Shown: positions 6,438 to 8,975 of the stretch, piece by piece
How positions within the stretch are numbered: the stretch's first letter is position 1
Layout of the letters: each line of letters starts with the position of its first letter
Notes under the pieces: model-generated
Told to the model about the DNA's origin: nothing
The model's input: the letters and a program-made list of their open reading frames with translations, nothing else
The model's database searches: none
Made by a program: the position numbers and the translations under genes
From: JAGNHB01 sp964436005
Lineage (GTDB): Bacteria > Acidobacteriota > JAAYUB01
NCBI GenBank assembly: GCA_964436005.1
Contig: CAYTBK010000152.1
Span: 1 to 8,975 of the forward strand
Reading direction: 5' to 3'
DNA length: 8,975 nucleotides

Positions 6438-6896
6438 ATGTTTCTGATGTCGGGGACGACCGAAGCATTGAGCCTCAACTACTCCGCGGCGGTGGTGGTG
6501 GCTCTTTTCGTCATCTACCACCTGTTCATGAAGGCCGTGTTCTACAAGCCCCTCTTCCGCACCCTGAAGGAGCGGGACGCCTCCACGGAGGGCAAGCTCC
6601 TCGCCGCGTCGAAAACCGAGGCCCAGTGCGGCCGGAAACTCGAGGAGCTGGAGAGCTCCCTGCGCGGCGCCCGCGCCGAGGCCGGCGCGCGGCTCGGCGC
6701 CGTCCGGAAAGAAACCGAGAGGAAGATGGCGGCCCGGCTCGAGCTGTTGCAGGCGGAAGTGCAGAAAGACCTGGAGTCGGCCCGCGGCGAAATCCAGGCC
6801 GCCGCCTCCAGCGCTCGGGACCAGGTGGCCGCCGAAATGGGCGCTTTTTCCCGTTCCGCTGCGGAACGCATTCTCGGAAGGGAACTTCGCGCATGA
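6438..6896 (+). CDS. atpF': F-type ATP synthase subunit b' (peripheral stalk)
   Basis: This 152-residue protein has the b-type architecture: a short periplasmic N-terminus, one membrane helix at about 13-36, the basic juxtamembrane segment FYKPLFRTLKERDAS (35-49), and a long charged, Ala-rich coiled coil to about residue 135. It ends with AAERILGREL, typical of b subunits. With subunit b it would form a heterodimeric stalk linking F0 subunit a to the F1 head through delta. The b' label is assigned because a second b-type gene follows directly and because this copy comes first and lacks a signal-like extension; which copy is formally b or b' is less certain than the family. AAAGGAG at 6421-6427 precedes the ATG by 10 bases. 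A second in-frame ATG at 6447 is spaced too far away to be preferred. The stop overlaps the next start (ATGA). This is the first gene of the operon, directly behind the promoter at 6354-6382. Confidence 0.88.
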   Translation: MFLMSGTTEALSLNYSAAVVVALFVIYHLFMKAVFYKPLFRTLKERDASTEGKLLAASKTEAQCGRKLEELESSLRGARAEAGARLGAVRKETERKMAARLELLQAEVQKDLESARGEIQAAASSARDQVAAEMGAFSRSAAERILGRELRA

Positions 6897-7486
6897 AAAA
6901 ACCGACCGGAACCGCCACTCTCGTCCGTTTTGCCGCCGTTGGCACCTTTTTCCTCGTCTCCCTCACCCCCTGCCTGGCTTCGGGCGGAATCAAGAGCGCC
7001 TTCAGCGAAGAGGTGATCTTCGCCGGCAAGATCTTCAACGCTCTCGTCCTTTTCGGCGGGCTCTTCTTCCTTCTCCGCAAGCCCATGAAGGCCTTTTTCG
7101 CCAACCGCACGGCCGAAATCCGCAAACGCCTGGCGGACGCGGAAAAAGCCCGGGCAGACGCGGAACGCAAGCTCTCGGAAGTGGAGAAGCGGCTGGAAAC
7201 CCTGGCGCAGGAGCTGGCCCGGATCCGCGAGCAGGCCGAAGGCGAGGCGGAAGCCATGCGCGTGGCCCTGGAGGGGCGGGCGGAAGAAGAGATGGCCCGG
7301 CTCAAGGAGCGGGCCCGCCTGGAAATCGAGTCGTTGAAGAAGCAGGCGATCGACGAATTGCGTTCCTACGCGGCGCTCCAGACAGCCGAAGGCGCCCGCG
7401 AAATTCTCCGCCGCGAGGTGGGCGGTCCGGATGAAAGCGCCCTCTTCGAGCGCTTCATATCCAGAATGGGGAAGGACCTGCAATGA
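6893..7486 (+). CDS. atpF: F-type ATP synthase subunit b with signal-like N-terminal extension
   Basis: This is a 197-residue b subunit. Residues 1-30 look like a cleavable signal peptide: Lys-Lys near the start, a hydrophobic stretch at about 12-25, then TPCLA before SGG as a possible cleavage region. A second hydrophobic helix (about 43-62, IFNALVLFGGLFFLL) is the true membrane anchor, followed by RKPMKAFFANR and a long heptad-rich coiled coil (about 65-160) of Glu/Lys/Arg/Ala. The C-terminus (AREIL...FERFISRMGKDL) matches b subunits and would contact delta. Simple b subunits of about 156 residues lack the leading hydrophobic segment; such an extension is known in deltaproteobacterial and some other b subunits. 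The start overlaps atpF' by 4 bases, implying coupled translation and matched amounts of the two stalk proteins. The stop overlaps atpH in the same way. Confidence 0.92.
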   Translation: MKKPTGTATLVRFAAVGTFFLVSLTPCLASGGIKSAFSEEVIFAGKIFNALVLFGGLFFLLRKPMKAFFANRTAEIRKRLADAEKARADAERKLSEVEKRLETLAQELARIREQAEGEAEAMRVALEGRAEEEMARLKERARLEIESLKKQAIDELRSYAALQTAEGAREILRREVGGPDESALFERFISRMGKDLQ

Positions 7487-8028
7487 TTCGCAAATCCACT
7501 TTGCTCCGCTATGCCCGGTCCCTGGCGGAAGTCGCCGTCGAAGCGGGGATCGCTGAAAACATAGGCGCGGATTTCGCTCAGCTGGACAAGATCCTGAAGG
7601 AGTCCCCGGAGCTGACCGCCCTGTTGAAGAACCCGATCGTTTCCCCCCGCAACAAGACCGACGTGCTGGGCGCCCTGGGCGCCCGGGCCGGTTGGCACAA
7701 GTACTTCCGCGATTTTCTGCGCGTTCTGGCCGAGAACCACCGCCTGCCGTACCTTCACGAGCTATACCCTCTCTTCCTGGACGAGTTGGACCGTCTGCGC
7801 GGCATCGTGACCGCTAAGGCCTGGACGGCGCAACCGCTGTCGATGACCAGTGAGTCAGATCTGGCCGCTGCGCTGAGAAACCTCAGCGGCAAGAGTGTCA
7901 AGATCGTTTCTCAGCTGGACCCGTCTCTGATCGGCGGGGTCCGCGTGGAGATGGAGGGGACGGTGTACGACGGTTCGGTCCGCCGGCAGCTGGAACGGCT
8001 GGTCGAGCACCTCGTCCCGCAGGCGTGA
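7483..8028 (+). CDS. atpH: F-type ATP synthase subunit delta
   Basis: This 181-residue protein of the OSCP/delta family caps the F1 head and joins it to the b/b' stalk. The N-terminal helical domain (about 1-105) starts with STLLRYARSLAEVA and contains LLKNPIVSPRNKTDVL at 48-62, both family hallmarks. The C-terminal signature is at 146-170, with DPSLIGGVRVEMEGTVYDGS followed by VRRQL. Length is normal (about 175-185). GAAGGA at 7471-7476 precedes the ATG by 6 bases, and the start overlaps the atpF stop (ATGA). The gene order b', b, delta, alpha is the usual one for the F1 part of the operon. Confidence 0.97.
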   Translation: MIRKSTLLRYARSLAEVAVEAGIAENIGADFAQLDKILKESPELTALLKNPIVSPRNKTDVLGALGARAGWHKYFRDFLRVLAENHRLPYLHELYPLFLDELDRLRGIVTAKAWTAQPLSMTSESDLAAALRNLSGKSVKIVSQLDPSLIGGVRVEMEGTVYDGSVRRQLERLVEHLVPQA

Positions 8029-8034
8029 AGTCGA

Positions 8035-8045
8035 TTTCTTTTTTT
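8035..8045 (+). promoter_or_regulatory. T-rich tract in the atpH-atpA gap
   Basis: TTTCTTTTTTT stands out in GC-rich surroundings, in the 42-base gap between atpH and atpA, 25 bases before the atpA start. No stable GC-rich hairpin precedes it, so an intrinsic terminator is unlikely; termination here would also cut off the alpha subunit. A U-rich leader can raise translation, as known upstream of E. coli atpE, which would suit the higher copy number of alpha (three per complex) over delta (one). The role here is inference. Confidence 0.35.
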
Positions 8046-8070
8046 GAACTGAAAGAAGCAAGGAGTGTCC

Positions 8071-8975
<905 letters not shown>

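Noticed and set aside
8021..8050. Intrinsic terminator after atpH
   Set aside because: A T-tract is present, but I found no stable GC-rich stem directly upstream, and termination here would separate delta from alpha within a conserved operon.

Overview
The window is GC-rich bacterial DNA with strongly G/C-biased third codon positions. All eight supported genes lie on the plus strand and are packed closely. They form two transcription units. The F-type ATP synthase genes run b', b, delta, alpha, with no a or c subunit genes directly upstream. A separate b' gene and an F1 cluster split from a/c are common in deltaproteobacterial lineages (Desulfobacterota, Geobacter-like) and some other Gram-negative phyla. 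I infer a high-GC Gram-negative of that broad kind, possibly Acidobacteriota, and cannot name a genus.

Region 1 (about 98-6346) is an ABC transporter operon of five tightly spaced genes. They encode a double-length substrate-binding protein made of two tandem TrpX-like domains (130-2070), a STAS-domain protein with a long C-terminal region I do not recognise (2070-3326), a TrpY-like permease (3323-4303), a COG1101-type ATPase (4307-5140) and a four-helix membrane protein of unknown function (5159-6346). Genes 1-2 overlap by 1 base and genes 2-3 by 4 bases; the remaining gaps are 3 and 18 bases. The transporter is therefore complete (binding protein, permease, ATPase), but it carries a duplicated binding module and two non-canonical partners. 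The STAS protein, placed between binding protein and permease, is the most interesting part: it could regulate the transporter as MlaB does in the Mla ABC system, or belong to a partner-switching pathway.

Region 2 (6354-8975) is the start of an ATP synthase operon. A strong sigma70-type promoter (TTGACA, 17 bases, TGC-TATGAA) begins only 8 bases after the stop of the last ABC-operon gene. An inverted repeat overlaps the predicted transcription start and ends just before the ribosome binding site of the b' gene. atpF', atpF and atpH are joined by ATGA overlaps; atpA follows after 42 bases that contain a T-rich tract and is cut by the window edge after 301 codons.

No RNA genes, CRISPR arrays, insertion sequences or convincing terminators were seen. 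Apart from the 129-base leader at the left edge, no gap between genes exceeds about 91 bases.
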